Assembly (NCBI GenBank): GCA_019925095.2 | Contig: CM034406.1 | Location: 11,039,388-11,103,387, forward strand | Length of the DNA stretch: 64,000 nt | Reading direction: 5' to 3' | Source of the DNA: Dendrolimus kikuchii | Taxonomy: Eukaryota > Arthropoda > Insecta > Lepidoptera > Lasiocampidae | In this document: positions 53,398-62,489 of the stretch, in pieces | Layout of the letters: every line of letters starts with the position of its first letter | Numbering within the stretch: the stretch's first letter is position 1 | The notes under the pieces: generated by a model | What the model saw: the letters and a program-made list of their open reading frames with translations, nothing else | Told to the model about the DNA's origin: nothing | Databases searched by the model: none | Made by a program: the position numbers and the translations under genes

Positions 53398-53444
53398 TAC
53401 GAGTATATAGTGACGTTGGATACCTTACCATATACTCGTACTAT
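53398..53444. repeat. Perfect 13 bp inverted repeat
   Basis: AGTACGAGTATAT (53398-53410) and ATATACTCGTACT (53432-53444) form a perfect stem with a 21-base loop, in AT-rich DNA. A few more bases pair outside. Function unknown; it may be a tiny fold-back element remnant. Confidence 0.6.
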
Positions 53445-53823
53445 AAAGTACAAAACATTTAGTATTATATTTTTCTACACTGTAACGTGGTCTCTCAATA
53501 ATTGTTATGGTGTCTACTCAACTATGACATGACTCAAAAAATACTTTTAACAAAAAATGGTTTGAACAAGATTCCATGAGCAGTTTTTAAGATATTCGGT
53601 ATTTTCGACCAATTAAATGTCTTTTAGACAAATAAAGAGTGGATGTTTAGTACGTGGATTCCAATGTATCTGACACATTTATTTCAGGCTATGAGTTCCA
53701 TAAGGTGTTGATGGGTGAGATCATATAATATTTATTTATTTTTTTCTGATAATACAGACTCTAGGTCTTTTACCTTTAATTGTGTAACTACCTACAATTT
53801 ATTTCTTGTTAGTTCTTACACGC

Positions 53824-53833
53824 TAAATTAATT
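53824..53833. repeat. Target-site duplication of family D copy, left
   Basis: TAAATTAATT recurs exactly at 54240-54249. Confidence 0.75.
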
Positions 53834-54239
53834 ATACATACATAACTTCACGCCAGTTCCCTTGCGGGGTAGGCACGAACAACAGAGCGCCATTTAGGCC
53901 CATTCTTACACACCTCACTTGCTTCTTTGACATTCATAACTCTTGTCATGCACACTCGTCTGTTCTTAAGGCTCCTGACATCACCCTCCGCTGGTACACG
54001 ATCAATTTGATCATGGAAGGTGTGTCGTGGCCTTCCACGACTTCTGCATCCATCCATTTTTGCATTGTATATCTGTTTAGTCATTCTTTCATCATGCCCG
54101 AACCACCGGAGCATTCCTTTCATTACCTTCACCCCGACACTCTCTTTCAGACCAACTCTCTTTCTTACTTCGGTATTACGAACGCGGTCTGCGAGCGTCA
54201 CTCCGCAGATTTTGCGCAGTGTAGTAGTAGTGTGTGTAG
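53834..54239 (-). mobile_element. RTE-like family D, longest copy
   Basis: A 406 bp minus-strand insertion with a short CATA tail (53834-53843) and a 10 bp duplication TAAATTAATT. It holds about 125 codons of open frame. It is the reference for the shorter D copies at 4320, 35556, 36557 and 37695. Confidence 0.8.
53848..54228 (-). pseudogene. Family D ORF C-terminal fragment
   Basis: An uninterrupted frame that reads LRKICGVTLADRVRNTEV, RWFGHDERM, GRPRHTFHDQID, then NRRVCMTRVMNVKEASEVC and RAYPARELA before the stop. The series DRxRNxxxRxRxGL, WxGHxxRM and GRPxxxWxDxxxxD is the region after the reverse transcriptase in RTE-like LINEs. There is no start codon at the truncation point and no catalytic domain. 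The open frame over the full 380 bp shows the insertion is fairly young. Confidence 0.7.
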
Positions 54240-54249
54240 TAAATTAATT
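54240..54249. repeat. Target-site duplication of family D copy, right
   Basis: Exact repeat of 53824-53833. Confidence 0.75.
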
Positions 54250-54297
54250 CTGAGATATAAATATAATATTTTCTTAAGTTTTCGCGACTTGTGTACA

Positions 54298-54530
54298 TAA
54301 TAAAGTTATGTTTTAACGGTTTTTAGCGCGGTAATTTATTTGATTTTGTTTATTCCGACGTTTCGGCCACTTTTCAGTGGCCGTGATCACGAGAGACAAA
54401 GATGTCAAGTGTCAACGAGTTTTGTTAAAGTTTTATTTAGCCTACTTTAACAATTACTCTTACTTCTTACTACTTTAACAAATACAAAACAAATTACCTC
54501 GCTAAAAACCGTTAAAACGTAGTTTTATTA
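54298..54530 (+). mobile_element. Inverted-repeat element family K, complete copy
   Basis: The left arm 54298-54338 and right arm 54490-54530 share GTTTTAACGGTTTTTAGCG and GGTAATTT, with only a few mismatches over about 41 bp. The core holds a hairpin CGGCCAC-TTTTCA-GTGGCCG (54364-54383) next to GTGATCAC. Homology to the partial copy at 55535 begins about 30 bp left of the arm, at TTCTTAAGTTTTC, so the real element may extend further left. Non-coding. Confidence 0.65.
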
Positions 54531-55080
54531 GATATAGATATTATAAGGGGTAGCATTTCTTGTGTGCTAGGGAATAAATGAATCTTTATTTACAGAGATA
54601 CAGGTAGTATGTTTACAATAGTACACAAGGTCATTAGTATCACAATATCTGACCTATGGTCGTACAAATATTTATATGTATCTATGTATGCTTGTTAAGT
54701 ATATGTATCTTCTTATATCTTATATTATATAATACTAATAACATTAAAATTTTATGTTACGAAGCAATATGCACAGTTAAATTCGAGTAAATACAAATTA
54801 AATTAAAGAACAATTTCAATCTATACATTTCAAAATGTTTCTTCTTAAGTCAAATTTTTAAGTAAAAATTTAATACATATTAATCCCATTTTAAATTTAT
54901 TTCCTATTCTATTTTCACCTATTATACTTTAGTAATTTACATTGACTATATTTTATTACTTTATATACGCTTATATTTATCCATGTGTGTTGAGTTCTGG
55001 TAATTTTGTGACAATGTTTGTGTTATTTGTGCATACGTTGTGTGCGTATGTTGTGCAGTGTACATAAAATAATATTTAAT
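54531..55080. other. No recognised gene
   Basis: AT-rich DNA between two K-family copies. Nothing supported. Confidence 0.4.
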
Positions 55081-55186
55081 CCCTCACGGAATACGCGTCT
55101 GAACCGATTTAATTCCCCAACCCCTCACCTGTCTACCTAACAACACCTAAAATCACATTCACAGCGTTATTCGACTTCGCCTCATC

Positions 55187-55501
55187 ATGGATTGGGGCTT
55201 ACCCGGCAAACATCGAGTAATCCCGGTCAACATGCCGTTTCCGGGCATTGTCAATATTTGCGTGCCTGGCTCGCGTCCTACCGTCCCCCTTTCTAACCCT
55301 GATTCGATTATTTTTATTCCCTTGTTTTCATACAGTGGAATTGTACTTCGCAATTTCTATACTAATATAGAAACGGATGAATTTGCTTTGTTGGGCCGTT
55401 ATTGTCGTTTTCAGAATCATTTACCTTTTTATTTTATTGGTTTAGGAGATTTTGTAGCGTTTGCTTGTTATATACCTTTGGATTCTTTGCAAGTGCCTTA
55501 A
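55187..55501 (+). CDS. Orphan open frame of 104 codons, unrecognised
   Basis: Starts MDWGLPGKHRVIPVNMPF and ends CYIPLDSLQVP. Unlike most frames here it lies in sequence of balanced composition (about 55090-55500) set within AT-rich DNA. The residues are hydrophobic-rich but I see no clear membrane segment, signal peptide or known domain. The frame is open upstream of the ATG to about 55150, so the start is uncertain. It sits between two same-orientation copies of repeat K (54298 and 55535). It could be a fragment of an unfamiliar mobile element, a chance frame, or an exon. Whether it is coding is not certain. Confidence 0.3.
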   Translation: MDWGLPGKHRVIPVNMPFPGIVNICVPGSRPTVPLSNPDSIIFIPLFSYSGIVLRNFYTNIETDEFALLGRYCRFQNHLPFYFIGLGDFVAFACYIPLDSLQVP

Positions 55502-55534
55502 AGTATGTAGCTGAAGTCACTATTAAATTATTGT

Positions 55535-55700
55535 CTATATTCTTAAGTTTTCCCGACTAGTATACATAATAAAGTTACGTTTAATCGGTTTTAAGCGCGG
55601 TAATTTAATTTTTATTATGCCAACGTTTCGGCTACTTTTCAGTAGCCGTGATTACGGAAAACCAAGATGTCAAGTGTCAGTGAGTATTTGGGAAAGGTAT
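55535..55700 (+). mobile_element. Inverted-repeat element family K, partial copy
   Basis: TTCTTAAGTTTTCCCGACTAG, AATAAAGTTACGTTTAATCGG, GCGCGGTAATTTAA and the hairpin CGGCTAC-TTTTCA-GTAGCCG (55629-55648) followed by CAAGATGTCAAGTGTCAG match 54265-54420. The right half including the second arm is missing. Confidence 0.6.
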
Positions 55701-56429
55701 GACAACTTGGTCATAGATTACTTGATTCATATAATAAAAACCTCGTGGATAGTCGCAATTTATAATTGACAGGTTTAATAAAAAAAAATATAATTATGTC
55801 AAATAAAAGAAGAAATATTTTTTACTAATAATTATTTGTTTTGTTCCAGATTGAAATTAACAGACGTTTATTTGTAAGTACTATTTTAATAATAACATAA
55901 TATAAAATTAATTTAAAAATATTTTCCAAATATTACTTCATTTTTAAACTAATCATTTTCTATGTCTCTTGTAACGTATTCAATTTGATTTTAATTTGTA
56001 TTGAAAGTCCTGGTGAAGAATATTTCATTCTTTTTTAAAGTCATAATTTAGTTATAAAAAATCAGCTTCTTAATATAGATACATATTATATCCGTTTATA
56101 GAGTGTTATTATTTGTCATTGTTTTACTGTATAAGATACAAGACTGCTTATAGATAATATAAAACGTTATCGCATAAAAATTGCCATGTACCTAATTCCA
56201 ATGAATGAGGAATAAGACGTATAAAAACTTTTGAATATCTAAATGCAAAAGTCGTGACTTTTACCTCACTTTCAGTGTGAGTTTGTTATTCATTTGAATA
56301 ACAAGGGAAACCTTTTTCATGCCATCCTATCTCTCTACGTTCTTATAAATTGAAACAAGCCAATTCCTAGGCGCTTTCTTAGTTTTCTTTTGTTATGTAA
56401 AAGTAAGTATTTAGTGCAGTCACTAATCA
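55701..56429. other. No recognised gene
   Basis: AT-rich DNA. Nothing supported. Confidence 0.4.
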
Positions 56430-56505
56430 TCATGAGTGGCGCCGTCGTGGGGAGGCCTACGTCCAGCAGTGGACTGCAAATGGCTGACGACGACGACTAA
56501 TCATT
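56430..56505 (+). repeat. RTE-type 3' end with GAC repeats
   Basis: GGCGCCGTCGTGGGGAGGCC, ACGTCCAGCAGTGGACTGC and GGCTGACGACGACGACTA. This is the 3' end typical of short RTE-type or RTE-dependent SINE copies in Lepidoptera, ending in a trinucleotide tail. Confidence 0.6.
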
Positions 56506-56694
56506 ACGATAATGTACCTGCTACACTTGTGATAATATTAGTGTCTGTGTCACGCAGATATAGCCAGGGTTTTAATACGTTGAGATGCAACATTGTTAAT
56601 AACATTAAACATTAACAGAAGATTTATATATATGCTGGGGTCGTACCATAATGTTCAAGTTATTGACTGTGGTCGAATGCGTCTTTAACGAATC

Positions 56695-57115
56695 GCAACA
56701 TCTAATATATAAAATTCTCGTGTTGTGGTGTTTGTTACCAAGCTCCTCCGAAGCGGCTGAACCGATTTGTATGAAATTTTGTATACATATCGGTTAGGTT
56801 CATGCCCCTAAATGATAAGGGTGACCCATCTCTAAATATATTTTTTTACAATTTTTTATTTTATGATTCGGCACTAAAAAGTACATACAACCCTAAATTT
56901 TCACATTTCTAGCACCAACGCCTATTTTTCAATAGCGATATTAGTACTTTAATATTCTACTCTCGGCAGTCGATAATCGATCAGTTACCACTCGACCAGT
57001 TATTCCCGCCAGGCGTCTACCGGTGTCACTTCTCACCCCGTAAACAGCACCGAGCAGGGATGAGAACGAAACCGGTGCTGCAATCGGGTTCTAGATTTGT
57101 ATTTTGTAAGGGCAG
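56695..57115 (+). repeat. Interspersed repeat, family E-related
   Basis: Starts TCTAATATATAAAATTCTCGTG, has CCGAAGCGGCTGAACCGATT and GTATGAAATTTTGTATACAT, then an inverted pair GCACCG...CGGTGC near 57039-57081, and ends CAATCGGGTTCTAGATTTG as families E copies do. Non-coding. Confidence 0.45.
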
Positions 57116-57433
57116 GTCAGCGTCTGCCGGCTACAGTTAGATAGTATTAAGTATATAGGTAGGTAGGTACATACGGTATCTGTCAATGTGTAACATCATT
57201 AAAAATTAAAAACAATATTGCATTCATTTATTTTATAAACTTATTTCTAGGCCTTATATAATTACATCTAAAACTTATATAGTAGTTAAAATTAAGGCTA
57301 CAAATTATTTTTGGCGGCGGTTGCTGCACTAGACTCTAGGTCTGTATCGCGGCACCCAACACAATTTTATTATAGAAACTTAAATATAATTGATTTATTA
57401 ATTAATTAACCTAAAACTATGAGTGCGTGTGGT

Positions 57434-57466
57434 ATTGTGTGTGTGTGTGTGTGTGTGTGCGTGTGT

Positions 57467-57555
<89 letters not shown>

Positions 57556-57580
57556 GGCGTGTGTGTGTGTGCCCTAGTGT
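57434..57580. repeat. GT microsatellite of about 145 bp in CR1 3' UTR
   Basis: Almost pure GT repeats on the plus strand with three short interruptions. It begins within 30 bp of the ORF2 stop and is CA on the sense strand of the element. It could alter the RNA end, and would be highly variable between individuals. Confidence 0.9.
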
Positions 57581-57585
57581 TGTGG

Positions 57586-60500
57586 TCAGTTTAGTATTGT
57601 GCTTTCTGTGTCACTGTAATTTAATGTTTTTAACCATTTACTAACTTGGTGTTTAAACTTTGGTGCTGACATTTCTTTGGCGGAGGGTGTGTTTTGGCAT
57701 ACTTTATTATAAATGGATATATGGATATATGGAGGAAGGCGTTTGGCAAAGGTTGTATGTATTTTAGGTAAGGGTATATTATAAATTCTACGGGAGCTGA
57801 GGTATTGGAAGTTAGGGGCATTTAGGTTTTGTTTATGAATTGCTGTGGCTACCTTGCAAATATAGAGTTGTCGGACTGTCAAAACGTCACTTTCTATGTA
57901 TAGTGTATTGGTGGGATATCTGTACGGTTTTTTATGCATAACTTTAAGTACTGCTCGCTGTGCTCGTTCTACCTCTATAATGTTTGTTTTTGGGATTCCT
58001 CCCCAAGCAGCAAGACAGTATAGAAGTAACGACTGGCACAGCGCATAGTAAACCATTTTTAAAGTTTTTGGTGTCGCACAGCTACAGAGGGATTTCATGA
58101 TGTAAATGGTTTTTCTGACTCTTTTAGATAGGGATGTAATATGACTTTTGAAATTTAATTTTTCATCTAGTTGGATACCAAGATACGTAATAGATGTGGT
58201 GTGTTCGATCGACGGGGGATGATCAGAGGACTGTATACAAGAGCTTAGGCTGTGCGACAGATATAATTTAGGATGCGTACGAGGTTGGGAAGCACGGGTT
58301 TTATGAAACGTTAAATATTTAGTTTTTTTAGTGTTTAATGTTAGTAGGTTATTGTTTAGCCATTTACTGATGTCGGTTAAGCCTGTCTGAGCTGTTTTAA
58401 ACACTGACTCCCAGGATTTGTTGTTAAATAATACAACCGTATCATCTGCATAACATATTATGTTAGCGCCCTGGATCGGAATTTTCGGCAGTTCATTAAT
58501 ATATATTAAGAATAGTGTAGGTCCTAAAATGCTGCCTTGGGGTACTCCAAAATTTACTGTATGCTGTTCACTACAATGCGATCCCACCTTAACAAATTGA
58601 CAGCGATTACTCAGGTAGCTTTTAAACCATTCGTGACTTATACCTCTTACACCAATATGATTTAGTTTACTAAGGAGGATGGGAATCGAGACCGTGTCAA
58701 AAGCTTTCGCTAAATCTAGGAATACACCTAGGCAACATTGATTTTGGTCCAGGGATGTGGCGATTGACTTTGTTAGAGCTAGGACGGCATCTTCTGTTGA
58801 TATATTCTGCCGAAATCCGAACTGCTTATCAGAGATAAGAGAGTATTTTTCCAAGAAATCGACAAGCCGTTTGTTAACTACTTTCTCTAGTAACTTTGAG
58901 AATACACTTAATAAGGTGATTGGCCTGTAGTTGCTAGGGAGGGTTCTATCACCACCTTTGTAAATTGGCGATATTTGGCCTAGTTTCCACTTATCCGGGA
59001 ATTTTCCAGTGCTTAAACTGATATTGCATATATGGGTAAAAGGTTGTATTATGATAGGCTTTATCATTTTAATTAGAAGGGGGTCACAGTTATCTGCACC
59101 AGGAGCACTACCTATCCTGAGCTCATTGATGAATGAGCCCACTTCTTCTTCATCAGTAGGGTACATGAGTAACGAATGGAGTGGAGAATTATCGGCTTTA
59201 ATGTCAGAAGCGAGGGTGGTCTCTGTGCAGTTTAGTTTGGTTAGTGTTTGGTTTGCCAGGGCGCTACCAACGTTTGCGAAGTATCTGTTACAGTCATTTA
59301 GTGAGTCGTTTGGATTATCAGGTCTAATTAATTCTGTTGGTGTATTGCGGGATTTAGATAAATTACAGATATTGTTTATCGTTTGCCAAAGCATTTTGGG
59401 ATTGTTACAATATTTTGACAGTTGCTGATTTTCATATGAAGTCTTGATCTTCATGAGAAGCTTATTCAGGAAGTTGCGATATCTTTTATATGTTATATTT
59501 AGGACTACGTTAGTGGGATCTTTTTTTGATTGGAGATGTAGGGAGTCACGATTTCTTTGACACCTCATTAAGCCGGGAGTTATCCAGGGTTTGAGGTTGT
59601 ATTTGGTCCTTGGAATAACAATTTCTTTTGTATTTTTTAAGATTGACTGACTTAGATAGTTTTGAAATAGAATCGTTGCATTATCGACGTCCTCACTTTT
59701 AGTTATAGTTGACCAATCTATCTGTTCTAATGAGTCAGCTACAGCGGAGTAATTCGTGACTAATCTCGTCCGATGTTTTTTAAAAGGTTTTTTTGGGGAA
59801 AAGGGTAAGTATAACATACACAGTCTGTGATCAGTTATATCTGTGTGGGCTATTAAACCTACTCCTGTACCTAATTCGTCATTTGGATTCTTTACAAAGA
59901 TGTGGTCTAGACATGCATTTGATCTTGTTGGTTTAGTAATTGCAGGTATTAAGAAGTGTCCTGCTAGCATATTGAGATAGTCAGAACTTTGTTCATTGAG
60001 TGTAATTTCGTTTATGTTTATGTTTAAATCACCTGCAAGAATTAAACGTTGCTTTGTACTGACACTTTTCAGTAACTGATCAAGGGAAAAGAGAAAAGAC
60101 TCCAAAGATGTAAAGGATGGTGATCGATACACCCCAAGTATAGTGATAGTAGGGCACAGGTCTATTTCTAGGCAATTACAATCTTCAATTGTTGGTTCAG
60201 ATACTGTAGCATCCCATGAATTTTTAACATACGCAGTAACCCCACCGCTTTTGTTTATGTATTTATTTGTTCTGTATGAATTATATCCTGATAGAGATGG
60301 TAAGGTCATATATTCATTTAACCAACACTCTGTAAGAATAATAACATCAAATTCAATTTTTAGGCGCCCCAGAACTACTGTAAATTCATCAAAGTTTTTT
60401 GATATACTTCTAATATTAAACGTTAGTAGTTTCCAATTAGATTTTGTGTTTGGAACGTATTCACTACATTTTTCCAGGCTTTCGATATTATGACAGTTTA

Positions 60501-60639
60501 TATTGAGGACTTTATCTGATTCAGATATGATGTCAATATTGAATTTTATAAGATATGTTTGTTCGACGTGTAGTATATGTAGAAAGAGAGCCTGGAGATG
60601 AGTGTAATAAATATGGAGACATGTAATATTGCATAAATG
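57586..60639 (-). CDS. CR1-type ORF2: endonuclease and reverse transcriptase, no AUG at start
   Basis: The frame is open for 1017 codons from 60639 to the stop at 57586. The first ATG in frame is at 60309 (907 residues), but this is too late: the endonuclease begins about 60 codons before it with LLTFNIRSISKNFDEF and LTECWLNEY. Numbered from 60309: AGDLNIN at 92-98, HIFVK at 136-140, TDHRL at 159-163 complete the nuclease; the reverse transcriptase has LDLAKAFD (Asp532), GVPQGS at 588-593 and YADD at 620-623. All catalytic residues are kept. The protein nicks DNA and copies element RNA. With no in-frame AUG ahead of the nuclease, either a non-AUG start, reinitiation after ORF1, or a small disabling change must be assumed. 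Confidence 0.88.
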   Translation of the reverse strand, partial: HLCNITCLHIYYTHLQALFLHILHVEQTYLIKFNIDIISESDKVLNINCHNIESLEKCSEYVPNTKSNWKLLTFNIRSISKNFDEFTVVLGRLKIEFDVIILTECWLNEYMTLPSLSGYNSYRTNKYINKSGGVTAYVKNSWDATVSEPTIEDCNCLEIDLCPTITILGVYRSPSFTSLESFLFSLDQLLKSVSTKQRLILAGDLNININEITLNEQSSDYLNMLAGHFLIPAITKPTRSNACLDHIFVKNPNDELGTGVGLIAHTDITDHRLCMLYLPFSPKKPFKKHRTRLVTNYSAVADSLEQIDWSTITKSEDVDNATILFQNYLSQSILKNTKEIVIPRTKYNLKPWITPGLMRCQRNRDSLHLQSKKDPTNVVLNITYKRYRNFLNKLLMKIKTSYENQQLSKYCNNPKMLWQTINNICNLSKSRNTPTELIRPDNPNDSLNDCNRYFANVGSALANQTLTKLNCTETTLASDIKADNSPLHSLLMYPTDEEEVGSFINELRIGSAPGADNCDPLLIKMIKPIIIQPFTHICNISLSTGKFPDKWKLGQISPIYKGGDRTLPSNYRPITLLSVFSKLLEKVVNKRLVDFLEKYSLISDKQFGFRQNISTEDAVLALTKSIATSLDQNQCCLGVFLDLAKAFDTVSIPILLSKLNHIGVRGISHEWFKSYLSNRCQFVKVGSHCSEQHTVNFGVPQGSILGPTLFLIYINELPKIPIQGANIICYADDTVVLFNNKSWESVFKTAQTGLTDISKWLNNNLLTLNTKKTKYLTFHKTRASQPRTHPKLYLSHSLSSCIQSSDHPPSIEHTTSITYLGIQLDEKLNFKSHITSLSKRVRKTIYIMKSLCSCATPKTLKMVYYALCQSLLLYCLAAWGGIPKTNIIEVERAQRAVLKVMHKKPYRYPTNTLYIESDVLTVRQLYICKVATAIHKQNLNAPNFQYLSSRRIYNIPLPKIHTTFAKRLPPYIHISIYNKVCQNTPSAKEMSAPKFKHQVSKWLKTLNYSDTESTILN

Positions 60640-60872
60640 TTATGTGATTAGTGTGACAATGAGCATTTAACAAAAATGGGTATATACTGTTTTGGTGTTT
60701 AGTGTTGTATAGTGTTGTATATTTGAAATGTGTGTAGTGTGTGTTTGTGTACTGAGTAAAGCATATATGTAATACAGTGATATAAAAACTTACGGGCACA
60801 TGGCATATACGAGTGGCAGTAATTGGACTTACATCTAATACAGAATTTAATTCACAATGATATCTGGCAGGT

Positions 60873-61952
60873 TTAAGACACAACGTATTTATTGAGGTCA
60901 TTAATGCTATTAATTTTAATCGCTGGCTTATTATCATTTTCACGGACAAATATACCTCCGTTTTTAATCCAGCAGTATTTAAATTTATTAGCTGCAGCTT
61001 GGTCCCTGGCTTCACGAAATAACACTCGATGGTCTTTGGTAAGTCGCTCATTTATGTATATTTTCTTGGGAGACCCAGGAACTATGCTTTCAGATGTGAG
61101 ATTTTTTCTAGCTTTGGCAGCGCTGATTATTTCATTTCTTTTCTGGCGTCGTAATAGTTTAACGATTATTGGACGGGGTTGATGTTGTCTTGTAGTCAAT
61201 GAGTGAGTCTCTTGGGAACGTTTAGGACCGATGCGTGACATGTAGTCGATGTCTGTTTCAGCAAGTTGTATGCCTATTTTCTGCGATGTCACTTGGATGA
61301 CGTGGGCTAAGTTCTCGTTGTTTAGTTCCGGAATGCCAATGATTTCTATCTCATTTCTTAGTTCGTTCTGTTCTTGGAAGTTTAGGCGCTGTTGAAGTTG
61401 AGTTACTGTGCATTTAAGATCAATAATGCTCTTTTGGGCTGTTTCTAGTTCTTCGCGGACTTTAGTTTGGTTTTCTAGAGCTGTTGATGACATAGCTGTT
61501 ATTTGGTGTTTGAGTTCAAGAAGTTCCTGACGCAAGAGGCTAATTTCCACGTTTTGCGCCTTCATGTCACTGATTTCCTGCCTTAATAGGCGAATTTCAG
61601 TTAAAAGTGTGGGATCGGTGAGATCGGTCAGACTAAGCGAGTTTTCTTTGTTCGGCTTTGTTTTAGGTTTCGAACTACGGGTTGTAGTAAGCTTTGCTGT
61701 TTTGTTGTGAATGTCCTTTGACCCCCCATCTGTTGACAAGCGGTTTGGAGTCGGTGTAGCCTCGCCTTTGGGACGGGAGCAGGTACAGTTTGGGCATAAC
61801 CAGCTTTTTTTGTAAGATTGGGTCAGGGCCTTATATGCTTTTTCTGTTAAGTTCGCACAGGTCAGGTCGTAGTTTTTGTTACATTTTGAACACTCCAAAT
61901 AAGATGAACTCTGTATGGTTTCGTTGCACGTGTGACAGTTTTTGCTCGTCAT
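60873..61952 (-). CDS. CR1-type ORF1: PHD-like finger, coiled coil and RNA-binding protein
   Basis: An ATG exists at 62066, but the start MTSKNCHTC at 61952 is preferred because the zinc finger follows at once, giving 359 residues. Cys6, Cys9, Cys21, Cys24, Cys32, Cys53 and Cys56 form a PHD-type finger in which the usual His is replaced near Tyr28-Asp29. Residues about 125-210 form heptads typical of a coiled coil (LLRQEISDMK, LLRQELLELK). Then NEIEIIGIPE and the C-terminal NERLTKDHRVLFREAR and KYCWIKNGGIFVRE resemble the RNA-binding half of L1-type ORF1 proteins and the C-terminal part of baculovirus FP-type proteins. It should form multimers that coat element RNA. No stop or frameshift is visible. 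ORF2 follows 230 bp downstream in another frame. Confidence 0.82.
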   Translation of the reverse strand: MTSKNCHTCNETIQSSSYLECSKCNKNYDLTCANLTEKAYKALTQSYKKSWLCPNCTCSRPKGEATPTPNRLSTDGGSKDIHNKTAKLTTTRSSKPKTKPNKENSLSLTDLTDPTLLTEIRLLRQEISDMKAQNVEISLLRQELLELKHQITAMSSTALENQTKVREELETAQKSIIDLKCTVTQLQQRLNFQEQNELRNEIEIIGIPELNNENLAHVIQVTSQKIGIQLAETDIDYMSRIGPKRSQETHSLTTRQHQPRPIIVKLLRRQKRNEIISAAKARKNLTSESIVPGSPKKIYINERLTKDHRVLFREARDQAAANKFKYCWIKNGGIFVRENDNKPAIKINSINDLNKYVVS

Positions 61953-62066
61953 GTTTTGTTTTAGTATATTTTTTTTGTATAACTGAGTTAGGCAATTGGG
62001 TATGTAGGGTGATCGGCCTATTAAGGTGGCACAAAAAATGTGAGTAAGCCGATTTTTTGTCCACAC

Positions 62067-62481
62067 TGCGTCAGTCAGGGTATTTATTTGTGGCAGCCGG
62101 TTTACACCTTATTCAATAATTTGGATTTACGCGGATTATTTTCCTTATTAAGTCCAAAATGGGAATATAGTTCAGTTTTTGTACACTGGGTTTTTTTAAC
62201 TTGTTTTTTTTTTTGTACTTTTTTTGTACTTTTGTGTTAATTGATCACTTTGGCTTTTTGAAAATTTATTAATTAATTATTTTTTTCCGATTCGATTAAT
62301 ACGCGGGGAGCACTTTTCACGGAATTTGTTTTTTTTTTTAAATTCGATTAATAAACTGGAAGATAAAAGTTCGATTTTGGCACAAACTGTTTTGTGGGAG
62401 ATATTTTTTTTCCGGAAGGGATGTAATGTAGCGGGGCTGCACACGTGTGTTGCCGGCCGTGGCCCGATATCTCCTTACATA
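62067..62481 (-). promoter_or_regulatory. CR1-type 5' UTR, likely with internal promoter
   Basis: The region between the element's probable 5' end and ORF1 has long A-runs on the sense strand and a GC-rich first 60 bp (GGCCACGGCCGGCAACAC). Non-LTR elements carry their promoter in this place. No defined promoter motif is visible. Confidence 0.35.
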
Positions 62482-62489
62482 TGTCAATA

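Larger units (their letters stand above)
57188..62481 (-). mobile_element. CR1-type non-LTR retrotransposon, near full length
   Basis: A minus-strand element of about 5.3 kb with a long 5' UTR (about 62067-62480), ORF1, a spacer, ORF2 and a CA-rich 3' UTR with AATAAA at about 57236. The domain order PHD-type zinc finger, coiled coil, RNA-binding region in ORF1 and endonuclease, reverse transcriptase in ORF2 is that of the CR1 group. The ends given are provisional: TGTCAAT occurs at 57181-57187 and at 62482-62488, which could be a 7 bp target duplication but may be chance. Both reading frames lack stops, so the insertion is fairly recent. Confidence 0.75.

Noticed and set aside
57423..57644. 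Cys/Val-rich 73-codon frame
   Set aside because: It is a translation of the GT microsatellite.
60533..61051. 172-codon minus-strand frame between CR1 ORF1 and ORF2
   Set aside because: It overlaps the end of ORF1 in another frame and the ORF2 leader, begins with no domain, and is rich in His, Thr and Tyr from the local composition. It may be chance.
57181..62488. TGTCAAT pair as proven target duplication of the CR1 element
   Set aside because: Seven bases in AT-rich DNA can match by chance, and neither end of the element is independently fixed. It is used only as a provisional boundary.
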